DNA of 64,000 bases from Apostichopus japonicus (lineage: Eukaryota > Echinodermata > Holothuroidea > Aspidochirotida > Stichopodidae), in NCBI RefSeq assembly GCF_037975245.1, contig NC_092561.1, positions 7,996,001 through 8,060,000 of the forward strand, in the 5' to 3' direction. This document shows positions 56,293 to 64,000 of the stretch, one piece after another. The first letter of the stretch is position 1. Each line of letters starts with the position of its first letter. The position numbers and the translations under genes were made by a program. The notes under the pieces were generated by a model that did not search any database, was not told the origin of the DNA, and saw nothing but the letters and a program-made list of their open reading frames with translations.

Positions 56293-58363
56293 GGATGCCC
56301 ACCCCACCGTAGCGGCCAAGGCCAAGGTGGGGGGGCGACTAAGAGTTTTCTGGGCTCACTGGGAGAAAATCGACCCAGGAGCCTGGGTACTGGACGTGGT
56401 AAAAAGGGGCTACGAGATAGAGTTCTCGTCTACCCCACCCCAATATGGCCTCTTCGCAACCACGCCAGTACCCGAGATACCGGAAAAGCGGGCCGCCCTC
56501 GAAGACGAGATCAACAGTCTTCTCAAAAAAGGCGCCATTACGCGGGTCACCACCGCAAACGCGGACGGCCCCCTCTTCCGGTCCTCGTTCTTCCTCACGC
56601 CGAAGAAGAACGGGACTTGGAGGCCCATCCTGAACCTCAGACCTCTCAACAGGAGGTTCATCCGACCGGAGAGGTTCAGGATGGAGACTCTCACATCAAT
56701 CCTCCACCTACTGCGCCCAGGGATGTGGGCATCCTCCGTCGATCTAAAGGATGCCTACCTACATATCCCCATCCGACTCGAGGACCAGCGGTTCCTCGCG
56801 TTCAGGTACAAGGCCATAGATTACCGCTTCACAGCGCTACCATTTGGCCTCTCCACGGCACCCAGGGTTTTCACCAGGGTAACAAGGGCGGTCCTGGCTC
56901 ACCTCCGCCGAAACGGGGTAATGGTGTTCGCCTACCTAGACGATTGGTTAGTACTCGGCAACTCCCAACAAGGGGCTCTCGCCAGTACAAACGCCACCGT
57001 CTCCCTCCTGACGAAACTGGGGTGGTTAATCAATGTCGAGAAATCCAACCTCGTGCCCACTCAATCGATCATATACTTAGGGGCCCGTCTCGACCTCGCC
57101 AGCGGCATGGTCTACCCGACGGCCGAAAGAACGGCAAGCCTAGTGGCCACGGCCAGAAAAATACTAGGCAATCGGAATACCCCAGCGCTCACGTGGCAGC
57201 GCCTATTGGGGAAGATGGCGAGCTTCACAGACCTTCTAGACCTGTGCAGACTCAGAATGAGGCCGCTCCAGCGGCACCTCCTCAAACACTATGCCCCGGA
57301 TCGGTCGTCGGCGGCAACGCCAATCCCACTTCCAACGGGGCTTCGCCCGTTTCTCACGTGGTGGGCAGAGTCGGACAGGATCGCGGCAGGGCGACCTTTC
57401 CGGAACCCAGCCCCTACAACGTCGATCACGACGGATGCCTCCCTCAGCGGCTGGGGAGCGGTATGGGGCACACACACAGTTGCCGGCGAATGGGCGGAGC
57501 CCGAGAGGGGTCTCCATATCAATATTTTAGAGACGGAAGCGGTCCTGAGGGCCGTACGTCACTGGGCAACCCACCTAACGGGCCACACTGTCACGGTCCG
57601 GTCAGACAACACCACGACCGTGGCGTATATCAACCGTCAAGGGGGCACTCGATCCCTGGCCCTCCTACGCAGGACATGGGACCTGCTCGTCCTCTGCGAC
57701 TCCCTTCGGATCGGCCTACGGGCGTCCCACCTAGCAGGGAAAGACAATATACTGGCAGACGCACTGTCCAGGGGGTATCTAGACAATGGGGAATGGGAGC
57801 TCTCCCGAACGTGGTCCGACCACATATTCCACCTGTTCGGCAGGCCGTCCGTCGACATGTTCGCGACGGCCAAGAACGCCAAACTCCCGACGTTCTGCTC
57901 CAGATACCACGACCCGCAGGCCTGGAAGACCGACGCCCTAGTCGTCTCATGGGCGGGCCTCTCCATGTACGCCTTTCCCCCACTGGGATTACTCCGCAGA
58001 ATTCTCACGATGCTTCGGGACGTGGAAGCGGACATGCTTTTGATCGCACCTTGCTGGCCCAATCAAGCATGGTTCCCACTCATCATCGAAATGCTGGTGG
58101 ACCTACCATACAAATTCCCACCGGCCGCCAAGCTCCTCTCCCAACGGAGCGGCCACATAACCCACCCCGACATCACGAGCCTCCATCTAGCTGCGTGGAA
58201 ACTCTCCGGCTCTCGCTCCAGACAGCGGGGTTTCCACCGGAGGTTGCGGACATTGCAGTGGATGCCCGCCGGCAGTCCACGGTTAAAACATACGATTCTA
58301 GACTGCACCGATACTATGTTTGGGCCGGGGACAACGCTGCTGATCCCGTGGAGGCCTCAGTAG
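56090..58363 (+). CDS. DIRS reverse transcriptase / RNase H (757 aa)
   Basis: Copies element RNA into cDNA and removes the RNA strand. RT motifs in order: PILNLRPLN, motif A VDLKDAYLHI (catalytic D218), LPFGLSTAP, and motif C FAYLDDWLVLG (YLDD at 282-285). RNase H follows with TTDASLSGWG (D449), ILETEAV (E481), RSDNTTTVAYI (D506) and LADALSRG (D557), so the catalytic DEDD set is complete. The C-terminal 190 residues are typical of DIRS proteins but have no clear catalytic motif. The frame is +1 relative to ORF1 and overlaps it. The ATG at 56,090 is the first in frame; frameshifted translation from ORF1 is an alternative. Confidence 0.93.
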   Translation: MSTCPARPHPRAHVLTQDKVAAQDPATVRVGALRERNNNPLLRGPNTGRTARNTAEAAEAAGAVNGPRDAHPTVAAKAKVGGRLRVFWAHWEKIDPGAWVLDVVKRGYEIEFSSTPPQYGLFATTPVPEIPEKRAALEDEINSLLKKGAITRVTTANADGPLFRSSFFLTPKKNGTWRPILNLRPLNRRFIRPERFRMETLTSILHLLRPGMWASSVDLKDAYLHIPIRLEDQRFLAFRYKAIDYRFTALPFGLSTAPRVFTRVTRAVLAHLRRNGVMVFAYLDDWLVLGNSQQGALASTNATVSLLTKLGWLINVEKSNLVPTQSIIYLGARLDLASGMVYPTAERTASLVATARKILGNRNTPALTWQRLLGKMASFTDLLDLCRLRMRPLQRHLLKHYAPDRSSAATPIPLPTGLRPFLTWWAESDRIAAGRPFRNPAPTTSITTDASLSGWGAVWGTHTVAGEWAEPERGLHINILETEAVLRAVRHWATHLTGHTVTVRSDNTTTVAYINRQGGTRSLALLRRTWDLLVLCDSLRIGLRASHLAGKDNILADALSRGYLDNGEWELSRTWSDHIFHLFGRPSVDMFATAKNAKLPTFCSRYHDPQAWKTDALVVSWAGLSMYAFPPLGLLRRILTMLRDVEADMLLIAPCWPNQAWFPLIIEMLVDLPYKFPPAAKLLSQRSGHITHPDITSLHLAAWKLSGSRSRQRGFHRRLRTLQWMPAGSPRLKHTILDCTDTMFGPGTTLLIPWRPQ

Positions 58364-59256
58364 ACCAGGTGGCGGCCTTCCTACTCGAACTCTTCCGAGA
58401 AGGGAAGCAAATAAGTACAATTAGAAATTACCGCTCCGCAATAGCAGCGGTTCACAGCGGATTCTCGGATGGCTCCTCAGTAGGAACCAACCCGGTCCTC
58501 CGCCAGGTCTTAAGGGGCATGTTCCACAGACGCCCTCCCAGGCGCCGACTGGCCCCGTCATGGGCCCTCCACGAGGTCCTGACGACCCTTGCGGGCTCTC
58601 CGTACGAGCCGTTACACAATGCTCCATTGGACAAACTAACACACAAAACTCTGTTTCTGATCGCGGCCGCCTCTGCCAGGCGCAGAAGCTGTCTCCACGC
58701 GCTCACCCTCCAACGGGGGTTCACGAGGTTCGAACCAGGAGGAGTCAGATTACTACCTGACCCTCACTTCCTCCCAAAGAACCAATCAGTAACCTTTACC
58801 CCGAACGAGATCTTCCTACCGAGTCTGTCACAAGCCTCGTCAATCGCGGAAGACAAGCGCTGGTGCCCTGTCCGAGCCCTTAAGTGGTACATAGAGAGGA
58901 CCAAACAGCTACGTACCTCGGACAGGCTCTTCATTTTACCGCGGTCGCCCTACACCCCGGCCTCAAAGGACACCATTTCACGGTGGATGGCCGACTTAAT
59001 TCGTGCCCACACCCAGCCTGGGGAACCCGTCCGGGCGCACGACGTCCGAGGCCACGCCACGTCCAGGGCGTGGTTCCGGGGGGTTCCCCTGGAAGATATT
59101 ATGAAGGCGGCGGCCTGGAAGACCCCGTCTTCCTTTGTCGCCTGTTATCTCACAAACACCCCTGCCACGGAAGGGGATTTTGCCCGAGCGGCCCTAGGTC
59201 CGCCGCCCGCGAGATCCTCGACCCACCGCCAGGGCTCCTGTGTCACAAATGCATAG
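58069..59256 (+). CDS. DIRS tyrosine recombinase (about 395 aa)
   Basis: Inserts the circular cDNA by strand exchange, replacing the DDE integrase of LTR elements. An N-terminal SAM-like region (VDARRQSTVKTYDSRLHRYY, VAAFLLELF, IRNYRSAIAAVHSG) is followed by the catalytic domain. Candidate residues, numbered from the ATG at 58,069: box I Arg in SARRRSCLHAL (R205), HDVRGHATS (H324, R327), AAAWKTP (W350, in the His/Trp position) and the nucleophile in VACYLTNT (Y360). The start is uncertain: the frame is open upstream to 56,617, entirely overlapping the RT ORF. The chosen ATG leaves a 295-nt overlap. No frameshift or stop is seen. Confidence 0.93.
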   Translation: MVPTHHRNAGGPTIQIPTGRQAPLPTERPHNPPRHHEPPSSCVETLRLSLQTAGFPPEVADIAVDARRQSTVKTYDSRLHRYYVWAGDNAADPVEASVDQVAAFLLELFREGKQISTIRNYRSAIAAVHSGFSDGSSVGTNPVLRQVLRGMFHRRPPRRRLAPSWALHEVLTTLAGSPYEPLHNAPLDKLTHKTLFLIAAASARRRSCLHALTLQRGFTRFEPGGVRLLPDPHFLPKNQSVTFTPNEIFLPSLSQASSIAEDKRWCPVRALKWYIERTKQLRTSDRLFILPRSPYTPASKDTISRWMADLIRAHTQPGEPVRAHDVRGHATSRAWFRGVPLEDIMKAAAWKTPSSFVACYLTNTPATEGDFARAALGPPPARSSTHRQGSCVTNA

Positions 59257-59345
59257 GTTATATGAGGTGAGGGAGTACGCGCTGTGAATTCCCCAAACCT
59301 TAACCGGTTTGTGAATTAACGAGCGACGTACTCACCTCATATAAC
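59248..59345. repeat. DIRS internal complementary region
   Basis: 59,248-59,290 is the exact complement of the left outer end plus the start of its repeat (53,693-53,735). 59,298-59,345 is the exact complement of the right outer end (59,767-59,814). Between them lie 7 nt, CCCCAAA, present at neither genomic end. In the DIRS model this region aligns the two cDNA ends so they can be closed into a circle. It overlaps the last codons of the recombinase. Confidence 0.95.
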
Positions 59346-59686
59346 ATCCCGACCCGCCTCCCCACTATGGGGGACCTCGCGGACGGAACCATACAACCAT
59401 GTCGGATACCCTCCTCGGATACTAGGGGAACTGGCCACACAGATATGACCATGTGACGGCCTTTCCCCCCCAGGAATTTTCGAGGGATGTCGTGGGGTCC
59501 CGCCTACACCCACCGACGACCCACTCTGGACCCACTTCGGGCCCACTCAGGACCCACCTGTCACCCACACCAGCCCACCTAGGGCCTCTTCAGGTGAGAA
59601 TGTTTTTGGTTGTATCCTCGGGGTTTCCGCCCCTTGGTCGATCCTCTCCCCCTTCTCCGTCCGGTGCCGCACCATTGCGGCCTGGA
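59346..59686. other. DIRS 3' non-coding segment
   Basis: GC-rich, no convincing ORF. It separates the internal complementary region from the right terminal repeat. Confidence 0.7.
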
Positions 59687-59781
59687 AATTACGGAAGGGA
59701 GATGGCCACACTTACATACAGACAAATTGCCAGATGCTAGAGCGAGGTTAATACGGTAATGCATAGGTTATATGAGGTGAG
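59687..59781 (-). repeat. Right inverted terminal repeat (95 bp)
   Basis: Perfect reverse complement of the left repeat. The unique right outer end continues from 59,782 to 59,814 (ends AACCGGTTAAGG). Confidence 0.97.
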
Positions 59782-59814
59782 TACGTCGCTCGTTAATTCA
59801 CAAACCGGTTAAGG

Positions 59815-59856
59815 TAGTCTTAATCACCAAGGTTACATACTTCAGCAGATAGCAAA
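59815..59856 (+). repeat. 42-bp direct repeat, right of DIRS element
   Basis: Identical copy of 53,652-53,693, abutting the right end of the element exactly. Removing the element and one copy would restore a plausible continuous host sequence. Confidence 0.95.
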
Positions 59857-59885
59857 TTGAACTTTAATGTCAATTTTTATTGTCT

Positions 59886-60115
59886 TTTGATTATGTTGGT
59901 TATTGATTTTTGGTCCCCCCCCATCCTCCCTCCTCCCCCTTTTTGTTTATTATGTAGTTTATTATTTTTTGGTATCGCCATTCCCTCCTCCCCCTTTTCT
60001 TTTCTTTTATAGGTTACTATATTTTTGTGTCCCCTCTCTCACCCTCCATCCCCCTTTTCTCTTATTATGTAGGTTATTATATTTTTGTGTCCCCATCCCC
60101 ACCCCCCTCCTAATG
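59886..60115. repeat. About 60-bp tandem repeat, four copies
   Basis: Units alternate TTATGTAGGTTATTATATTTTT-like sequence (variable) with a C-rich block ending in CCCCCTTTT. The 76-codon plus open frame is a by-product. Confidence 0.8.
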
Positions 60116-61449
60116 CTTCATTTCGGTTTTTGACATTTTGAACTTAAGTTTGATTCCTAAATGTGCAAGCACAATCTATTGTTGGTCAAATTCCATCCGT
60201 TATACTTGAAGAGACAAAATTAAGCCAATTTTTAACATATTTTGCTTAATTGCCATTTTATGATTTTTTTTTTTTTTTTTTTTGGTAAAACATGGCTATA
60301 AATTTAGTTCTGCAGTAAGAAAAAAGGGGGTGGGGGTTGGGGAGGGTGTAAAAGTATGGATTATGATTTTATAAAGCGAGAGGAATAGAAATATATGTAA
60401 TATTTGCATTCAAAGTATTGAGTGAAGTTATTTATACCAGCAAAAGTATCAGCTCATTGATATTGATACGTATACCAGAACTGGAGACACACAATGAAGG
60501 TCGTACAAAATGCATTTCACATATTGAAATGAGCAATACATTGTGGTGAATATGTGGTGTCGCCTGCATGCACACATGTGTTCTATATCTCAAGTTCATC
60601 ACCGATTAGCACTTACCATAAAGAGCTCTAGGTGACCACGCTTTCTGCATTTTTACCATATATACGGAGTGAAATCTGCTGGTGGACTTGGTATGCACAA
60701 AACTATACAGACAAAAGTATGGAAAATTTAGGTCAACGTTGGGAAGATTTTAAATTTGTTATAATTGTGCGGGCTGTTTCATAAGCTGCATCTCCCACAG
60801 TTCTAGCCGAGATGGAAACATCTTAAACCAATCAAAATCCTGGCAGACCGCAAGGTGCACATGGCAGTTTCTGTATGTGGTCGCCGGGGTATGATGTGCA
60901 ATTCGGACACTACATGCATAGTACAGCTAATTAATCTTATTTCCTCGACATCAGTATGCTGGAGCTATGTTAATTACTACACACTCACATACAGGGGAAC
61001 TGCATGGCCTTTCTAAATGGGTTATGTACTTTTTCGCAGCTGTAATATGTTGTTGGTCCACTAATTTCCTACATCCAGGGGTTTCGATCGCCAATTAGTC
61101 CGACTATGTTTGGAAATTGCTTCTCGGTAAAGGTCTGATTCGCACGGTCAGGCGTGATCGGCTACACCTACGCTATCAGGGCTTTTAGTATTAGTGTAAG
61201 ATTCCTTGTGGTATTTGGTCTTTTGTGTTTGGATTCTTACAGCAGGCTATAGAAAATATATACATAACTGTAGGATGTAGCTATAAATTATGCTTGTTTC
61301 CTGCACATGTGTGTGTGTTTGTGTATGTTGTGTAACAGGGTATGTATGGTAACTTAATTAATGGTCGGCAAATTCGTGCCAAAGATTCTCTAGATACGCT
61401 TACAAGTGAGTGTTTATATGAGAGTGAATGTAGTTTCCATAAATACATG
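60116..61449. other. Spacer without recognisable gene
   Basis: It contains a 19-nt T-run near 60,267 and a G-rich patch at 60,326-60,350. No coding or RNA signal was found. Confidence 0.5.
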
Positions 61450-61777
61450 GATGGATTTCAGCACAGGAAATTTTATTCTGACATTCTCTGCTGTGAATAT
61501 GTCTATATGGATATATATATGGATATATGGATAGATAAATATATATATATATATATATAGATATGTATATAGTTATATATATAGTTATATATATATGTAT
61601 GCATATATATGTGGATGGATTTCAGCACAGGAAATTTTATTCTGACATTCTCTGCTGTGAATATGTCTATATGGATATATATATGGATATATGGATAGAT
61701 AAATATATATATATATATATATAGATATGTACATAGTTATATATATAGTTATATATATATGTATGCATATATATATG
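61450..61777. repeat. About 164-bp tandem duplication with TA satellite
   Basis: GGATGGATTTCAGCACAGGA starts both copies (about 61,450 and 61,614). The unit continues through TTCTGACATTCTCTGC to an AT-rich ATGGATATAT tract. The copies are nearly identical, so the duplication is recent. Confidence 0.9.
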
Positions 61778-61925
61778 GATATATATATGGATATATATAT
61801 ATATGGATATATATATATATGGATATATATATATATGGATATATATATATATATGGATATATATATATATGGATAAAGCTATATATAGATATATCTATAT
61901 AAAGATATATATATATAGATATATA
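61778..61925. repeat. (ATATATGGAT)n satellite
   Basis: ATGGATATATATAT units of varying TA length grade into AGATATATATA. Open frames here are IYGYIYI translations. Confidence 0.9.
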
Positions 61926-64000
61926 TGTCAGAATAAAATACTCGTTGCATACCAAAAGCACAAACACAAAATTCAAATGATACACGGTAACACATTCGCG
62001 TACTAGCACCCGACGAGTTAGAAATTTATATATATATATATATATTTATTTATATTTCTTTATATTTATATATATAAGATAAAGTTGTTTCCGTATTCAT
62101 ACATTTGATTCGGCAACAATTATATCTGATGCTTTCAATAATACACGGATGAATGTCAGGATGAGGGTGTGCGACCTTTTGGTTTTCACACCTACCCCAC
62201 CTATCCAAGATTGGATCTTATAAGTTCGTAGCACTTTTGCGCTTTGGGATTTTCCCCCAGAATGTATTTTCCCTCTCTCTATTTTCTTGCATAGATTAGA
62301 GATTTCAAACTGTCCAACATTTGTCAAGGCGATCTCTGGATTTCTTCGATAATATCAGAGGAAATGTTAATTTAAGTCTATTCTTGTATCTACATCATTA
62401 CCAAGGCAAATTTATCAATGGTCGTCCTAGCTGTCACCTTTGGGTCTCTGTTTTTTAACTTGCAAACAAATTTGCTATTCAGACAACCGAAAAAGTATGG
62501 CTTGACGTGTCCAAGGGACCAGATAAACCAGCCAAATATATGTAAACATTTGCCGTATTTTATCACCGCAAAAATATGAAAGATGTATTGAAAATGTGAT
62601 ATAAATATTGGCTTGGGTATTTTGCCTAGATTTAAAATTTCCATCATTTTGTAGATATAATTTCAACCATTTCCCCGAAAAACAAAAAAAAACATTGATT
62701 TGATGCCAAATAAAGGTTGGTAGCTTTTTCTTTCCTTATTCTAGTTTGAAGCCTCTTCTAGAGTTCTGCAAATTCATCCACACTCGTCCCTCCAATTGTG
62801 CCGAATTTCATGACTGATGCTTCCCACACCTCCCTCCCATCCTCCCCCCCCCCACCATCCTATTTTCCTTTTCAAAATTTGTACTTTTATAATTACGATT
62901 AGCTGTGTGACTTACTTTGTGTCTCGGCACATACAGAGACCCCTCCTACAGAGCGCCCTCTCTCCCTTCTGTGTCCACCGCGGGTGATTTCTGCCCTCGT
63001 AATTGTCTCTCTCACATGTCGCGATTAATTGAATTTTTTTTTTGGGTACCGGCCGCTTTTGTCTCTAGGTGTGCTGTGGGACGACATTTCTTGGTTAGCT
63101 CTCCTTCCCCGATAGGAAGCTAAACTTTTGTGGTTTGCTCTTGGGAAATACCACCTACAGGTGTACAACTGTGCTCTCACCTTGACTTCTGCAACACAAT
63201 TGAATATGTATTTATGTCATGGACGTGACAAACACCGAGCCTCAAGTAACCACCCCATCACAAATGACACTCTGACCTAGTAAAAATGGGCACAGCTCAA
63301 GCACAGGTCATCCTTCTGCCCAATCTGAAGGAACTGTCTGTATATAAGGATGTGTAACAGATTAGACTGTATATATTAATAGGAATAGCTAGTTCTTGCA
63401 TCTTATGTATGTGTGTATTTCTGTATGTTAGGTATTTATGTGTGTTGGTATGTGTACCAGGGAATAATTTGTTACAAGATTTTTGGAATCTGTAAATGAC
63501 ATAAAAATGAATAATAATGATAAAACATATTGTGCTAAAAGCAAATATATCTCTAGCATTTCGTTAGTCCAATTGATTATTGAGTCTTCTTATATTATCC
63601 ATTCTTGTTTTGGGGTATTTATAAACATCATGATATAATTGACAAAAATATATATATATTTTTTTAAGTGTGAATTAATTTTTTTAAGATCATTATATAT
63701 AGAACAGTACAGTATACCTGCATCTATGCTATGCATTGTGTTTGAATATGTAGTCGGGAAGTAACCATCCTATTAAGACGAAAAATCATTACAGCCGACC
63801 ACCGAAATAGAAACCACCTCCCTTTCTCTCAGGTCCCAGTTAGTTTGATGTGGAGCTAGGAAACCTTGAATGACTTGTCAACAACTATACCCGTATAACA
63901 AAAAAAAAAAAAAATTATATTTGAATGTAAAAAAAAAAAAATATGTAAATGGATAAAGATCTTTCTAGACGTGTTTGTAGGATTATGATAATGATGACGA
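61926..64000. other. Terminal spacer
   Basis: AT-rich sequence with short (TA)n near 62,020-62,075 and a C-run near 62,845. Open frames up to 86 codons have no recognisable domain. No gene was identified up to the window end. Confidence 0.5.

Larger units (their letters stand above)
53693..59814 (+). mobile_element. DIRS-like tyrosine-recombinase retrotransposon
   Basis: A 6.1-kb, GC-rich element in AT-rich DNA. In order it has the left outer end, a 95-bp inverted terminal repeat, a leader with three hairpin repeats, ORF1 (Gag-like), RT/RNase H, tyrosine recombinase, an internal complementary region, a non-coding tail, the right inverted repeat and the right outer end. Inverted repeats plus an internal complementary region plus a tyrosine recombinase in place of an integrase define the DIRS order. 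All three reading frames are open and the terminal repeats are identical, so the insertion looks recent and possibly competent. The composition contrasts sharply with its neighbours. Confidence 0.95.

Noticed and set aside
54321-59764. Many antisense and alternative-frame ORFs inside the DIRS element
   Set aside because: Shadows of the three real ORFs in GC-rich DNA; no domain content. Those at the ends translate the inverted terminal repeats.

Overview
The window reads as non-coding, AT-rich animal DNA. It has long A/T stretches, (TA)n microsatellites, tRNA-derived SINEs, LINE tails, terminal-inverted-repeat DNA elements and one GC-rich DIRS-type retrotransposon. There are no bacterial-style operons. 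The repeat types resemble those of marine deuterostome invertebrates (an echinoderm such as a sea cucumber is my best guess), but that is an inference. No complete host gene can be recognised. Three short candidate exons (13.55 kb minus, 15.87 kb plus, 52.67 kb minus) have good splice signals and may belong to genes whose introns fill the window.

Layout. 0-12.6 kb: AT-rich spacer with a LINE 3' tail (1.39-1.60 kb), a truncated SINE (2.2 kb), a 187-bp tandem duplication (6 kb), a long (TA)n tract (9.3 kb) and a (CCCCT)n array (10.1 kb). 12.6-20.1 kb: a 350-bp MITE, a 36-bp minisatellite (14.8 kb), a second LINE tail on the minus strand (16.2 kb) and a 20-bp minisatellite (19.55-20.10 kb). 20-32 kb: mostly spacer, with two tRNA-derived SINEs (23.6 and 29.0 kb) and a possible TATA promoter (29.9 kb). 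32.8-36.3 kb: two complete DNA elements close together. One is an 803-bp interval with TTAA at both ends. The other is 2.54 kb, carries perfect 15-bp inverted ends and contains eight copies of one 15-bp motif. 38.8-40.7 kb: a repeat block dense in AGGTCA half-sites. 46.3-47.1 kb: a degenerate palindrome-bearing repeat. 48.4-51.5 kb: a 3.17-kb pogo-like DNA transposon with a broken transposase and seven subterminal motifs. 51.8-53.6 kb: minisatellites and a candidate exon.

The best-supported functional unit is the DIRS-like retrotransposon at 53,693-59,814. It has perfect 95-bp inverted terminal repeats. Its 5' leader has three double-hairpin repeats. It carries a Gag-like ORF1 with a Cys-rich N-terminus and an RS domain, a reverse transcriptase/RNase H ORF, and an overlapping tyrosine recombinase ORF with its catalytic residues. 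An internal complementary region holds the reverse complement of both outer ends. In the accepted DIRS model the RT and RNase H make cDNA, the internal complementary region templates closure into a circle, and the tyrosine recombinase inserts the circle. Unexpectedly for this class, the element is flanked exactly by a perfect 42-bp direct repeat, and the internal complementary region contains 7 nt found at neither end.

The remaining sequence is spacer in which I see no gene. Exon calls are tentative because they rest on reading splice signals by eye.
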